A stretch of 64,000 bases of DNA from Quillaja saponaria (Eukaryota; Streptophyta; Magnoliopsida; Fabales; Quillajaceae), in contig CM055612.1 of assembly GCA_029379385.1 (NCBI GenBank), forward strand, positions 7,378,001 through 7,442,000, read 5' to 3'. The notes under the pieces are model-generated. The model had not been told where the DNA came from. It did no database searches and worked only from the letters and a program-made list of their open reading frames with translations. Below, piece after piece: positions 12,419 to 23,900 of this stretch (within the stretch, counting starts at the first letter, position 1; every line of letters begins with the position of its first letter). The translations under genes were made by a program, and so were the position numbers.

Positions 12419-14850
12419 TCTATGCTATCAACATTATAATGAAAACTAACAACCATATCATAATATCTGTTTGCAATAAGAATTAGATAACAATCATAAA
12501 AAGGAAGAAGGATGACTACATGAGTCTGTAATGGAGGATCATTCCAGGACTAATTTTCTACATAGACTACAGATAAGATCTTTTCCTTTGTACGTCATAT
12601 GAAATCATGAAGTTTTGATTTCACGTAGGTTAGAGCAACAAAATATATAACCTAAATCTTCTTCCTATTTCTCATTTTATTGCTAGAGACCTAGCTCAGA
12701 CCACACACATTCTTCTCACCCATGGTAACATATTCAAAGGAAACTAAATATGAATATGTTGTGGCTTCCAAATGCTGCTTTGCAAAGCAGCTGTTAATTA
12801 CCACAAAAAGCCACCATTAGTGTCACCGACTTGCCATGGAAAGTTACAGAGAAAAAGCTTCTAACATAGCAAATATAATATCCAGAAGCTTCTAAAAGCA
12901 TCCTCTGACATGCTTTTTACAAATTAATAATAAAATAATAAACTGCTTTTGCCAAAAAGAAGAAATTTGCATTTGCAGATGTTTGCTGTCTTGAACCAAG
13001 CAGCTTCCATGGGATGAGATAATTTAAGCTGTTTTACTTGTGGGAACTTCTAGAGGGGAGGCTTAAGTGGATTTCTAACAGGATTGGAGAGACATATCCC
13101 TTTGCTTTCTATTTAATTGTTTCTTTCTTATCTCTCTGCATAGTAGAATATCTTATCCACTTCCCTTATTTGTTTGTCTCCTCTTGCTATTAAAATTTAC
13201 TTTTATTCCAGTAAAAGGATAAGATGATCTCTTTACCAACAAAATAACCTGCTGCTTTCTCATTGAAAGTAGAAGCACCGAGTGAAAATCAATACCCAAA
13301 CTTGGACCAAATAGTTTAGACAACTTGGTACAACATACTATGGTCATCAAGCTAACCAGCCAAGGCATGTTAGCAGTAGCACCATAAACCAAAAGTCAAC
13401 TTTGCATCTCTGAAATCTTAATCTAAGCTCAAATTTTTAACCAGATATCTATCCTGGGCACACAGCAAATCAATTTAAAGCATTACAATAAAAGAGTCCA
13501 ACAACCGAATGTTCCCAATTAAGTTAGCAACTATAGAAATCAACAAATACCAGAGATTAGAAGGAGGAGAATTAATTAGAAAGACAAACTGTTGGTCATC
13601 CAAGTATATAGATAGAGTACAATAAGTACCAAACTTCTCAACAAAAAATAAATATTGCAATCCAGTGTCAACAATATGTAAATCCTCTTACCGAAGCTTT
13701 AGGCATTGATGGTGTCACAGGAATGAGTTGCCTTGACTGCTTGATAGCCAATTCCTCAAGCCTTTGGGTCTTGACAGACACCTACATTGGTTCATGCCAC
13801 AACACAAACCAAAGGCATTTAATATTTATAAGTAAAAAATGGAAAAGGAGCGGATGGAGGTAGAGGTGATTTGCTCAAATACCTGGGGAGCACTGCGGGC
13901 TCGTGCTGGAGCCTGTGTTAGTGCTTCAGCCATATTAAGACCAGCCATTGCACTTGGAGCTGTCAAAGTTGAACTTGCAGTAACAGTTTGTTGAACAGAT
14001 ACTGATCCAGTGTTGGTACTCCCAATGATAGCAGGCACCTCTGCTAAAGCAGATGTCCATCCCTCACCACCAATTAAAGCTGAACTACCAACAGGTAAGC
14101 TTTGACCAGATGTACTTAAACCAGGAGATGAAACTCTTACTATATCGGGAATTCCGTGTCTTTCTTCGGCTCCAAGTGATGGAAAATCTTTCTCAAACAC
14201 AGCCTTCTGAATGCTACTACCAATAGTAGCCCCAGAAAGAACACCATTGCCATTGTTGTGGTTGCTGTTGGTGCTAGCTTTTGCATCTACAGAAACTCTT
14301 TGAGCAGTTAGCTCGTTCTGTTTCCGGGAAACCATTGAATGAGAGCGCCGCAGTGTATCCTTCTCTACCCTTCCAGGAAAGATGTTTGCCAAAGGATCAG
14401 CACAGTCACGATCCCAGTGGTCCCCAAAGTTTGACCTCTCTTTCTCTCTATCTCGGTCCTTTTCCCGGTGACTTCTATTGAAACTACTGTATGCATGCTT
14501 GGCAGAACCATTACTAGAACTCCTTCGTGAGTTTGATGAAGATGACCGTTCAAGAAATGCAGAACGGGGGCCATCAAAATCACTTGTGCTCTTAGAGTTT
14601 CTATTTTTAGTCTGATGGGCCAGAGAGGCATCTGTGTGACAATGATAGGACAACCATATGAATGACAGCACTATATTTTTAACAAATAGAAATTCAAGAA
14701 AGACATAAAAATATACAATAGATCCAGTATTGTGGAAGCACCTGAGTGAGAAGATGATGATGCAAAGTGGGGGGCTGAACTGCCACCCCCAGTGACGCTT
14801 CCTGAACTTCTCAACCATTGTGGTACTAATGTGGGTTCACTTCTTTCCAT
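9528..14850 (-). CDS. Vasculin-like (GPBP1 family) nuclear protein, 5 exons
   Basis: Exons in order of transcription are 14850-14742, 14631-13883, 13781-13692, 10662-9907 and 9653-9528: 1,830 nt, 609 residues, with all junctions GT-AG and in phase. The N-terminus reads MERSEPTLVPQWLRSSG. A Ser/Arg-rich region with a KDRDREKERS charged run follows (about 60-105), then FEKDFPSLG (182-190), then a long Ser/Pro-rich linker. Near the C-terminus an acidic stretch leads to FLRSLGWEE (541-549) and LTEEEINAFYQEY (about 557-569). The FPSLG box and the C-terminal leucine-rich acidic box are the two marks of vasculin/GC-rich promoter-binding protein 1, a nuclear regulator in animals. The plant role is not established. 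The protein looks mostly disordered. Intron 3 is about 3 kb and holds a 28-A run. The model covers the whole coding region; only the UTRs are uncertain. Confidence 0.85.
12388..12415. repeat. Poly-A run (28 A) in an intron of the vasculin-like gene
   Basis: A homopolymer of 28 A lies in intron 3 of the vasculin-like gene. It could be a retroposon tail or simple slippage; I see no target duplication next to it. Confidence 0.8.
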
Positions 14851-16060
14851 AACGAATACTGACCATTATCAGATATAACAAGAAAAGCAGCTTCACCTTC
14901 TCCACAACCCCTTTTCAACAAAACTGTTTTCCTTCTATACAAACTTACTTAAATTCTAACTCTAACGTTGTTACCTTTCCCCTGAAAAGCAATAGCAACG
15001 GCTACCCTTGTCTAAGAAAGAACTGGGTGTCCCATAAATCACTATCCTTCAAAAATTTTAGAGGGGTACCAACCCAGAGTAAAAAGGAAATAGATTTGTA
15101 GCCTTCTACGCAAAACCTTGGCTTCAATTTTCTTTTTCTACGTCCAAAACAAATTCAGCTAAACAATCAATATCAGTAAATTTAATAACTGCTCCAATCA
15201 CTCACTAGTTGGTCTATGAAGTTAATGGGTTCTTCAATGCATCACAATTAGAGATATTTCTTCCCTCTATTCAGACAGAAGGTGTAAATTTTCGGGCGGC
15301 TCCGGGCAAAGGGAGACAGTAACAAAGGAAACGGGGAGAGGAAAATGCGTGACTTGGAATACAAGACAATGGTGTGAAAAGAGTTATCTACACCTCCATC
15401 TTGAGTAAAGATGGATTTGCAGACGATTAAACACACTCAGTGAAGCCCCATTTCAGCAGGAAAAATTCGAACCATGCACTGAAAAGTTACTGCTATGGTA
15501 ACAAGAAAAGAGGGCCGGAGAGTGTTAAGCAAACTCTAGTACCCATCAAACAGTGCAATTGAAAAAGAAGAAAAAAGCCCTAGAGCACAAAATAATCAGT
15601 GTTTGAACACCAAACGAATACACCGAGGAAATACAAACCCTGAAAACATATATACCTGACGTATATAAATAAGTTCCAAGACCTAGGGTTTGATAGCAGA
15701 AATTAGCAGAGGAAAAAATTGGGAAATTGTAAATAAAGTGTCAGACGGAAGAAGAACTAACCCTAGAGAGAGTGATTGATGATAACACCAAAACGTAACC
15801 GTTTTGATAACCGCAAAGTGTATTCTCTGGATTAAGAAGAATGGCGTTTCATCAGAGCCTAAAAGAGGAAGAGTTGGGAACTGGCGCAGATATAAATTTA
15901 GAGAGAGAGAGAGAGAGAAAGAGAGAAGGACAGTGATTGGGAATGGAAAGAACACAGAGTTAAAGTGTCTGCGAACAGGAAATAGGGTTTTGGTATGCGC
16001 GATGTGTGAGGGTGAGATGAGAGAATGAGAGAGTGCGAGAAGGTATAATTTCTGTTAGTT
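14851..16060 (-). other. 5'UTR/promoter of the vasculin-like gene, probably with an intron
   Basis: On the minus strand a CT-rich tract (complement of 15899-15926) resembles a plant 5'UTR. A donor CGTCAG|GTATATA lies near the complement of 15654-15662, and a possible acceptor GGTCAG lies about 12 bases before the ATG at 14850. I infer a 5'UTR intron of roughly 0.8 kb. Transcript data would settle this; the sequence alone gives only compatible splice signals. Confidence 0.4.
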
Positions 16061-19000
16061 TCGGATACTGAGAATGAAACGTATGAAGAAGAGGCTCTGC
16101 TTCTAACTAAGAAAAATCAATTATAAATTAATTTTCTATTTCTCTCTATTTATATTTTTCAGCTGTTTTCTTTGGCTTCCAAAAAATCTCCACTTATTCA
16201 AAAAAATAATAATGTCTTCAAAACATTGATTTTTTTTATTTTTTTTTATAAATATAACAAAAAAATAGGGAGGTATAGGTTACCCAAACTCCTGAGCCAT
16301 GACCACTGAGATTGAAAATAACCAAAAACAAATGGGGTACCTCAAAACTATTTTAAGAAAAATAATTGAAAAAATCACTTACTTCTTTTTTTGTTGTTGT
16401 TTTGTATATGTAGTTTTGAACTTGAACTTTAGATAATTTTAAATTGAGTTATATCAAATGAGCTCCTATAAAATGTAAAAAAAAATTAAATTATTTTATT
16501 TTATTTGATATTAATTCTAACTAATTTATAGTAAAAAGTTGTCTATAAGTAGATTATTTCAAACATGTATAAATAATAAGAAATATAATAAACTAGATGA
16601 GTTGGTGAGCTTTCTAACCGAATTTGATCTCCACTTATTTAAAAAATTAACATAACTCCAGTCGAGGAGTTAAGCTCTTCGTTAGTATTTATGTTTTAAT
16701 TTTATATCCTCTATATTTTATATTATATTTATAAATATTTACACGCGTCGTCATAGTCATGATATTTATAAATAAGAATATGATCAACAATTTTAATATT
16801 TTAGAGAAAAACATCAAAAAAAATGGGTGGAAGATAAATCTTCACGTAATCACCATCAAAATTTGACATGACTGATTGAAATTATGATAAATTGGGTGTT
16901 GTTTTAAGTTGAATTGTAATTTTTACATTTTTTGTATTATTGTAAAAATAATAATCCTACATAATATTTTTCAGTCTCGTGATGAAAATAGACACGTCTA
17001 AAATTTCAATAATAATTGTACATATTTGGGATGCGATACTTTTAAAGTAATCTGATATGATAGCTGTCATTGCTATCTCATAATATGGGGTAGAGTACCT
17101 TTTAGAGGGATAAGATATGATGATTTGATAGTTGTCATTTCTATTTCATATATTTGCTATGTTTTGAATATCAAGTTTAGTAATGTTCAGTAAAAAAATT
17201 ATTGGCACCATATTAAGAATAGAAAATCAAGTTTTGTCTTCGGTAATGTCGAGTTCATAAGAATAGAAAGAATTAACTAGCAGAGTCGGGTAGGGGCATT
17301 ACTAAACTTTACAATTATTTATTTATTTTTGTAAACATAAATATTTATGTCAATCATATATCATATTTTAATAAAGAAATAATAATCATTGTAAAATTTA
17401 AATATAAAATTATTAAATTTTATTAATTTTGTCGTAATCAATTAAATTAATATTTATGGATAATATTTGCATTTAGTTTGCTATAAATTGTTAATTAACT
17501 ATAATGCTAGTTTTGTTAAACTAATATTTAGTTATTTTAAAATATTAGTTATTTTAATCAAATTGAAAGACAATAAATGAAGAAATAATACGAATAAGTA
17601 TTTCTCAACTTGAAAATGAATGACATATTTTTATCTAACTAAAATAGAAAATTAAGTTTAATAAAATAATATATAGATGACAGATGTAAAAAAATATATA
17701 AAAGGAAATATACAAGAGGACAAAAATATTTCTTTATTTTTCCTTTTTTCTTCAGAGATTGTAAGTAGACAATTTCATAAGGAATTATATTTTAACAAAA
17801 TAAATTGTCCTAAAATGCATATTTTATAAATGTAAATTCCTTATGTCACTAATAGAGTTTTTGTATTTGATTATAATCTAATCAAATCTAATAGTAATAA
17901 GATAATCTAAATGTTAAGGATTTGGTCAAAAAAAATTTGGATTACAATTTGATTATTTTTACAATTTTTCTAATTATAATAAAAAAAAAAGAATTTAATA
18001 CTTTTTTTTTCCACTTATAATCAGGTTTGACCAAATAAAAATTATGATATCCCATTATTTTTGTAAATAACACTCAATACCCTTAATACATCATCCACGT
18101 GCTACAACCTAACTTCAATACTCATTTTTGATAATTTTAATAGAAAATAGTTAACTAAACAATTATTTTATCAAATACATATTAATTAATAATTTCATAA
18201 ATTATAAGTAATTCTTACCAAATGTTTTATATAATTATTACATATTTAAAACTCAATTATAATTCTTAAATAATTAATAATCTAATTATCAATTATAATC
18301 AAATAATTTTAAATAAAAACAAACTGGCTTAAACTTAAATTAATCCAGGATTTGCTTTATGGTTAGTTGATATATGCAATCAACACATTTCAACCCCTAT
18401 CTAAGTTTAAACAAGTTAAAATCTAACTCAAAACTAACATCATACATGATAATATATTTTCAAAATTGAATATTAATTTCTTAAAATAGTAATTCTAATT
18501 AATTGATGATTCTTAAGTTATCAATTAATGAGCTAAATAAATATGGCAAAGAGAAAAAAAGAAAAAAAAAAAAAAAAGAGCCTAAATTAGAGACTATGGC
18601 AAAGGAAAAAAGAAAAAGAAAAGAGTAAATTATTCCAACTCTATTGAATTATGATGACCTTACACGAACCTCTGTCTACTTCTAAAACCTACCATGAAAT
18701 TGGAAGACAAGACACAATTTAATTCACAACTCTCAAAAATTGAGAATTTTTTTTTATATAAAAAATACTTTTATTGTCTTATTATTAAAAGATACAAATA
18801 GTTTTAGTTTTAACAAACTAATTTAATATTGTAGGACATTATTAAACTCAAAATAAAATTTGAACTAATATTGATTTTTAAAATTATAATAAAAAAAAAA
18901 TTTTAAATAAAATTAATAGAAAACAATGTTTGCAGAATAGTATAAGTTTATTAAAAATATGAAGTTGCTCGTTGTCAAATTTAACAAATAATTTTGTTTT

Positions 19001-19936
19001 CAAATTTTTTATGTTTTAATTATATTATTATTTATTTTATTTTATATGTTATTTTAAGTTGAATAATATGTAGTTACTAAATTAACTGAATAGTTTTAAT
19101 TTTTTATATTTTACCCTTCATTTTAAATTGAATAATTTTAAAATTATTATTATCTCATTTTATTACAGTCTTATTTTATGAAATCAATGAACTATCATTC
19201 ATTTTGTAATAGTCCCATAAACTATCAAATTAGATATATATAACCCTCTTATTTGGATTATAATTAGTAAATAACCCATAATCATTCAAATTATCTATTA
19301 AATCTAACAAATAAATTCAAAATAGACTGAAGCAACATTGTTATAAGTTTTTAATGTTTTTTATATTTCTATATTTTTTCTGTTTCTATCAAATTGAACA
19401 CTTTTTGTTGTTCTATTTGAGTATAATATTATATATTGATAATATTTCAATCCATATATGCATTAGATCAATATAGATAGTTCAATTGCTAGAAAAAATA
19501 AAAGAAAAAATAGAGAGAAAGGGAAAAAATATTAGAAATTTTATAACAATAATAATTTCATAATTTTGATGATTGAATGTTAATTATTTGTCAATTATGA
19601 CTCCAATAAGAGAGTTATGTGTCTAATTCAATATTTAATATGAATTAATTCTAAAATGGGTGGTAATTCATTATTAAAATGCAACTGACTATTTGTTTTT
19701 TACCTAAATAAAAAGTATCTAAATAAATCATGGTATTAAATTCCTTTATTACCTAAATAAATCTCAATTTGAATGAATTAAATTCCTAAATAAATTCAAT
19801 AATTTTCTCTTGCATGATTTTAAAGAATGAAATTCCTTATTTGAAAATAAAACTTATTCTATAAAATTACTTAATAGTTTCTAAGAATCAAATTTCTTAA
19901 TTTCATACATATTTTAGAGAAAATTTAGATTCATTA
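16061..19936. other. AT-rich intergenic region
   Basis: No gene found in any frame. Visible structures are a degenerate direct duplication of about 65 bp at roughly 17030-17150 (GATATGAT...AGCTGTCATT... and GATATGAT...AGTTGTCATT...), A-rich runs near 17985 and 18560-18577, and long A/T-only stretches. It separates two divergently transcribed genes, so both promoters should lie near its ends. Confidence 0.5.
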
Positions 19937-20400
19937 ATTAATGTGTCTTTCATGTATATAGACTTATACAAACTATTTAAGTAAATAGTTGTGTAAAATT
20001 TTATAGATAAATGACCAAGAAAATTCCATAGTCAACTCTCTTAATTTATTTGTTTTTAATTTCTTTATATAGATTTGTCCAAACAATTTAAGTAAATAGT
20101 TATGTGAAAATTTCTAAATTCGTAACTTAGAATTTGTTGTCAATTCTCTTAATTTATGTGTTTTTGATTTGCTTATATAAACTTGGTTTTCTTAATTAAT
20201 TTATGTGTTTTTAATTTTCTAATATAGATTTGTACAAACTATTTAAGTAAATAATTATGTACAATTTCCTATATTTTGTTACTAAGAAAATCCCTTAGGT
20301 CAACTTATGTGTTTTTGATTTGCTCATGTAGACTTGTAAAAACTATTTAAGTAATTAATTATGTAAACTAAGAAAATTCCTTAGTCAACTTATGTGTTAA
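19937..20400. repeat. Degenerate minisatellite, about 4-5 units of roughly 100 bp
   Basis: The same phrases recur in order. ATGTGTTTTTGATTT or close variants start units near 19937, 20040, 20150, 20205 and 20304. Each is followed by a TATAGACTTGTACAAACTA-like stretch, TTTAAGTAAATAGTTATGT, and AAGAAAATTCC(T/A)TAGTCAAC. Units range from about 55 to 110 bp and differ by substitutions and gaps. The block ends about 500 bp before the MEKK1 start codon. Confidence 0.75.
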
Positions 20401-20669
20401 AAAAAATGTCTATTTAACTAATATTTAAACTTAAAATGAAAAATAAAAAATAAGAGTAAAATATATATAAAAAAAATTCAAACTCACGTGTTTTGGGACT
20501 TATTTAAAATATAAAAGTTATTGAAATGTAAATTTATGATAGGACTTATTTGAAATATTAGGAAAAATAAGGTCCAGAAAGAAAAAAAAAAGACGAGTAT
20601 GGGCAAACTAGAAAGATATCGAAAAGAAAAGAAAAAATCTTATTCAGCAATAGCAGTAATCGTTACGCA

Positions 20670-20679
20670 GCCACGTGGC
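20670..20679 (+). promoter_or_regulatory. Palindromic G-box/ABRE upstream of MEKK1
   Basis: GCCACGTGGC is a perfect 10-bp palindrome around the CACGTG core that plant bZIP and bHLH factors bind. It lies about 240 bp before the MEKK1 ATG, in the first GC-richer sequence after the AT-rich spacer. This fits a stress- or light-regulated promoter; function is inferred from the motif only. Confidence 0.5.
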
Positions 20680-20906
20680 TCCGCGTTTTCCTTGTCTTTT
20701 CCGACGGCGTTTACCAGTATACCAGTCTTTGCTCCTTCTTTTAATTTCAACCATTTCGAGTGTCTCCGGTCACCTTCTTTTCCAATCCCTAAAACAAAAC
20801 ACGACCGATTTATCGGCCAAATTGTTCTCGACGTTCAATTTCAGGTGACAGCTGACAGCTGACCGCTCTTTCAAATCAAAACTCGTAGTGGAGCTTTAGA
20901 TGGGTT

Positions 20907-23900
20907 TTGTTCTCTATGCATCACATACCTCGATTTTTCGTTCATAGCAAGCGAAATAAGGACATGGATCCGAAGAAGAATCGGAGAAAACCGAAGCTTG
21001 AGCGCCGCAATGCTTTGAAGGACGTTGAGTATGATGCTGCTTCGTCTTCTTCGTCTTTGGATGACTCGTCGGGTTCTTTTTATACTCGGTCGATGGAGTT
21101 ATCAGATCGAACGAGCTTCCGAATTGAGGGAATCGAGGGGGAGGTTGATCGGATTTGCCAAAGTTTGGGGCTTTCGGGACCAGAAGACTTTTCAATCCCG
21201 ACGGCGGCGTGGGAGGCTATGAAGATGCGGTCATCTTCGGACATTCTACCTAGGTCGAAGCTGGACGAATTTGATAGTCTGGAGAGAGAGGTCGAGAAGG
21301 AAAAGGATGAGAGTCAAGTGGTAGTTGACTTGAATGATAGATTTCAAGAAAGAGTTAATATTTGGGATGCAACTGAATTTGCTCAGAGCCAGCCAGCTGA
21401 AACTAGTGGCTGCTGTATTGCCGGTGGTGGTGTTTGTGGAGTTGGTGGAGGAGGGGGAATCAAAGGGGTTCGTCCGCCACTGCTTAAGCCTCCGCCGTCC
21501 ATGAGACTGCCAGTAATTGATAAAGAATGCTCGACTTGGGACCTTTTTAGAGATTTTGCTCCGCAAAATGAGTCAACAACGAAAATTCGTGAAGAGTTGG
21601 GTTCTTCCGACGAAGACGAAGAAACAGGAAGAGAAGTTGAAAACGAAGAAAAAGCAACGGAAGTTGATGGCATTATACTGAAGAGCATTGGTGAGGATGA
21701 TATTGCACGGATTCATGAGACTGCTGTGCTTTCGGAGTCAAGTTCCTTTACCACTTCAAACGATGATGATTCTTCTAGCACTACCACGGAGCCTACTTCG
21801 TCGAATATTTCTCCTAATGGGAAATTTAGGTGGAACATTAAGTACTGGGAAAAGGGTCAGCTTTTGGGACGTGGTTCATTCGGGTCAGTCTATGAAGGAA
21901 TTGCGGAGTAAGTGCTGGAATGCTTTTGATTTTATCTTCTGCTATTTCCAGTGGCTGAGAACCACAAGCACTTTGGAAAACTGATTTGTCCTTTGGTAAC
22001 CTGAGTTCACATCATTTAGAAAATTTAACATCTTCTGCTATTTTATATACTGCTGCACGCTTTTTGCATTTCTATGTCAATCCATGCAAGTCCATGGCTT
22101 TCTATTTACAACAACATGTCCGACTTAGAGAAGCCTTACTTTCCGCAAGAGGGTCAGCCTAAGATCAGGGGTGGGGGGGAGATGAGATTTCTTATGCTAG
22201 AACTATATAATTGAGAAGCTTAGTGAAGAATGATGTGAAGTTTGGAAATAAAGACACCATCAGAAGAATTGTTGTTTAATGCAGAATGGATGTAAGGGTT
22301 TTTTTAAATTGGCAGATTTACTACTTAGCAGGTTCTATGTAAACTTCTAGTATACAAGAATTTTGCCCCCCTTTGTTATTTTCTAATTAATTTCTTATTT
22401 TGTACATAAAAAGTTGAAATTTTAATGTAATCTAGTAAAAAAGAGAGTAAGAGACATTAAGTGATCTTCATTTTTAACAGTATATATAAATAATACCTTC
22501 ATTAGATTGTTTGCTCAAAAAGATTTGATTATCAAAGTGCATAGTCTTTTTTTTTTTTTGGTGTGTGTGTGTGGGGGGGCGCTTTATAATGCTAAGAGCA
22601 AAACTTTTTAGATGAATACTCTGCTGATATTTTATCTTGAAGAACACTTGCTTACATCTAACTTGTTATTTACACTTTGTTTCTTGCCACTTAAGTGGTG
22701 GATTCTTTTTCGCTATAAAGGAAGTTTCACTGCTTGATCAAGGGAGTCAGGGGAAGCAAAGTGTTTATCAACTGGAGCAGGTGAGCTGGGCTTTTCCTCT
22801 CCTGGTTTGTATGTTTTGATCTATTGTCCCCAAAATCTCTATTGCTCTGCTGTCTTTTGCATTGTCTCGTCAGTTGTTTTATAAAATTATATAGAATCTA
22901 TGCTATGTTTATACTGTTCTTGATATTATTCTTTTGATGTCTCTTTCCTCAGGAGATTGCTCTTTTAAGTCAGTTTGAACATGAGAATATAGTTCAATAC
23001 TATGGTACAGATAAGGTACTTTCTTTTTCTTCTTGTCTTAATATGAGATCATAATGTACCGTTCAGTAAGTATCCATCACAATTTCTGATGTTATACTAC
23101 GTAGTTATGTTAACATAAGAGGCACTTCTTCTTCTTTAATCACTTTTTAGATATGGGAGTTGTTTTAATTTTCTTTGTGCTTTCAAATTTATATTTTAAC
23201 AATTGATAAGAGATGTAATGAATCCTATTCCATCCATACATTATAAGACTCCTTTAGCATAACGGATTTGATTATTTTCCTTAATTTTGGGTGTCAGTCA
23301 TTTTTAGAGAGAGATGCATAATTTACTCTTTCAAGTTTTAATAGAATTTCATCTTGAATCTAAATGAGGTCTAATTTTCTGTCATTTGGGAAATCTTGGA
23401 GTAAAGGTCAGTGTAATTTTTCCTGTATCACTACCGTGATGCCTTTCTAATCTTTTAAACACAAATTCAAGTGCAGGAGTGTGGGTATGGTGGGCAATAT
23501 ATTTGATTCATGTGCACAAATTGCTGCAACATCATTTATAGTTTTTTTTTTCCTTCCCTTTTTTGAGAATTTTCTAGTTATTCTATGTTGTTTATGTTAC
23601 TTTGTGATTAGTTCCAAAAATTTGAGAGTTGTTACTTTATCTATCAACATCAGATTGTATGAGTTTTTCAAGTACTTAACATATTGGGTAATCCTGTGGA
23701 ATTTGGTTCATAACTTGCTGTATGTTAAGTTCCTACTGTTTGTAACAATGGTCAGTTCGACAAACATTTTCCTACTTCATAGCATCTCTCTCTCAATCTG
23801 TCTTTCTGTTTGTGTCCATCTAACTTCACATTTGGTTTTTTACACTTGTCTAATTTCCCCTTTGGTTTGTATTTTATATTCTGCTCACTATTTGTTGCAG

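Noticed and set aside
21246..21688. Antisense open frames across MEKK1 exon 1
   Set aside because: They are shadows of a strongly coding sense exon and show no family motif.
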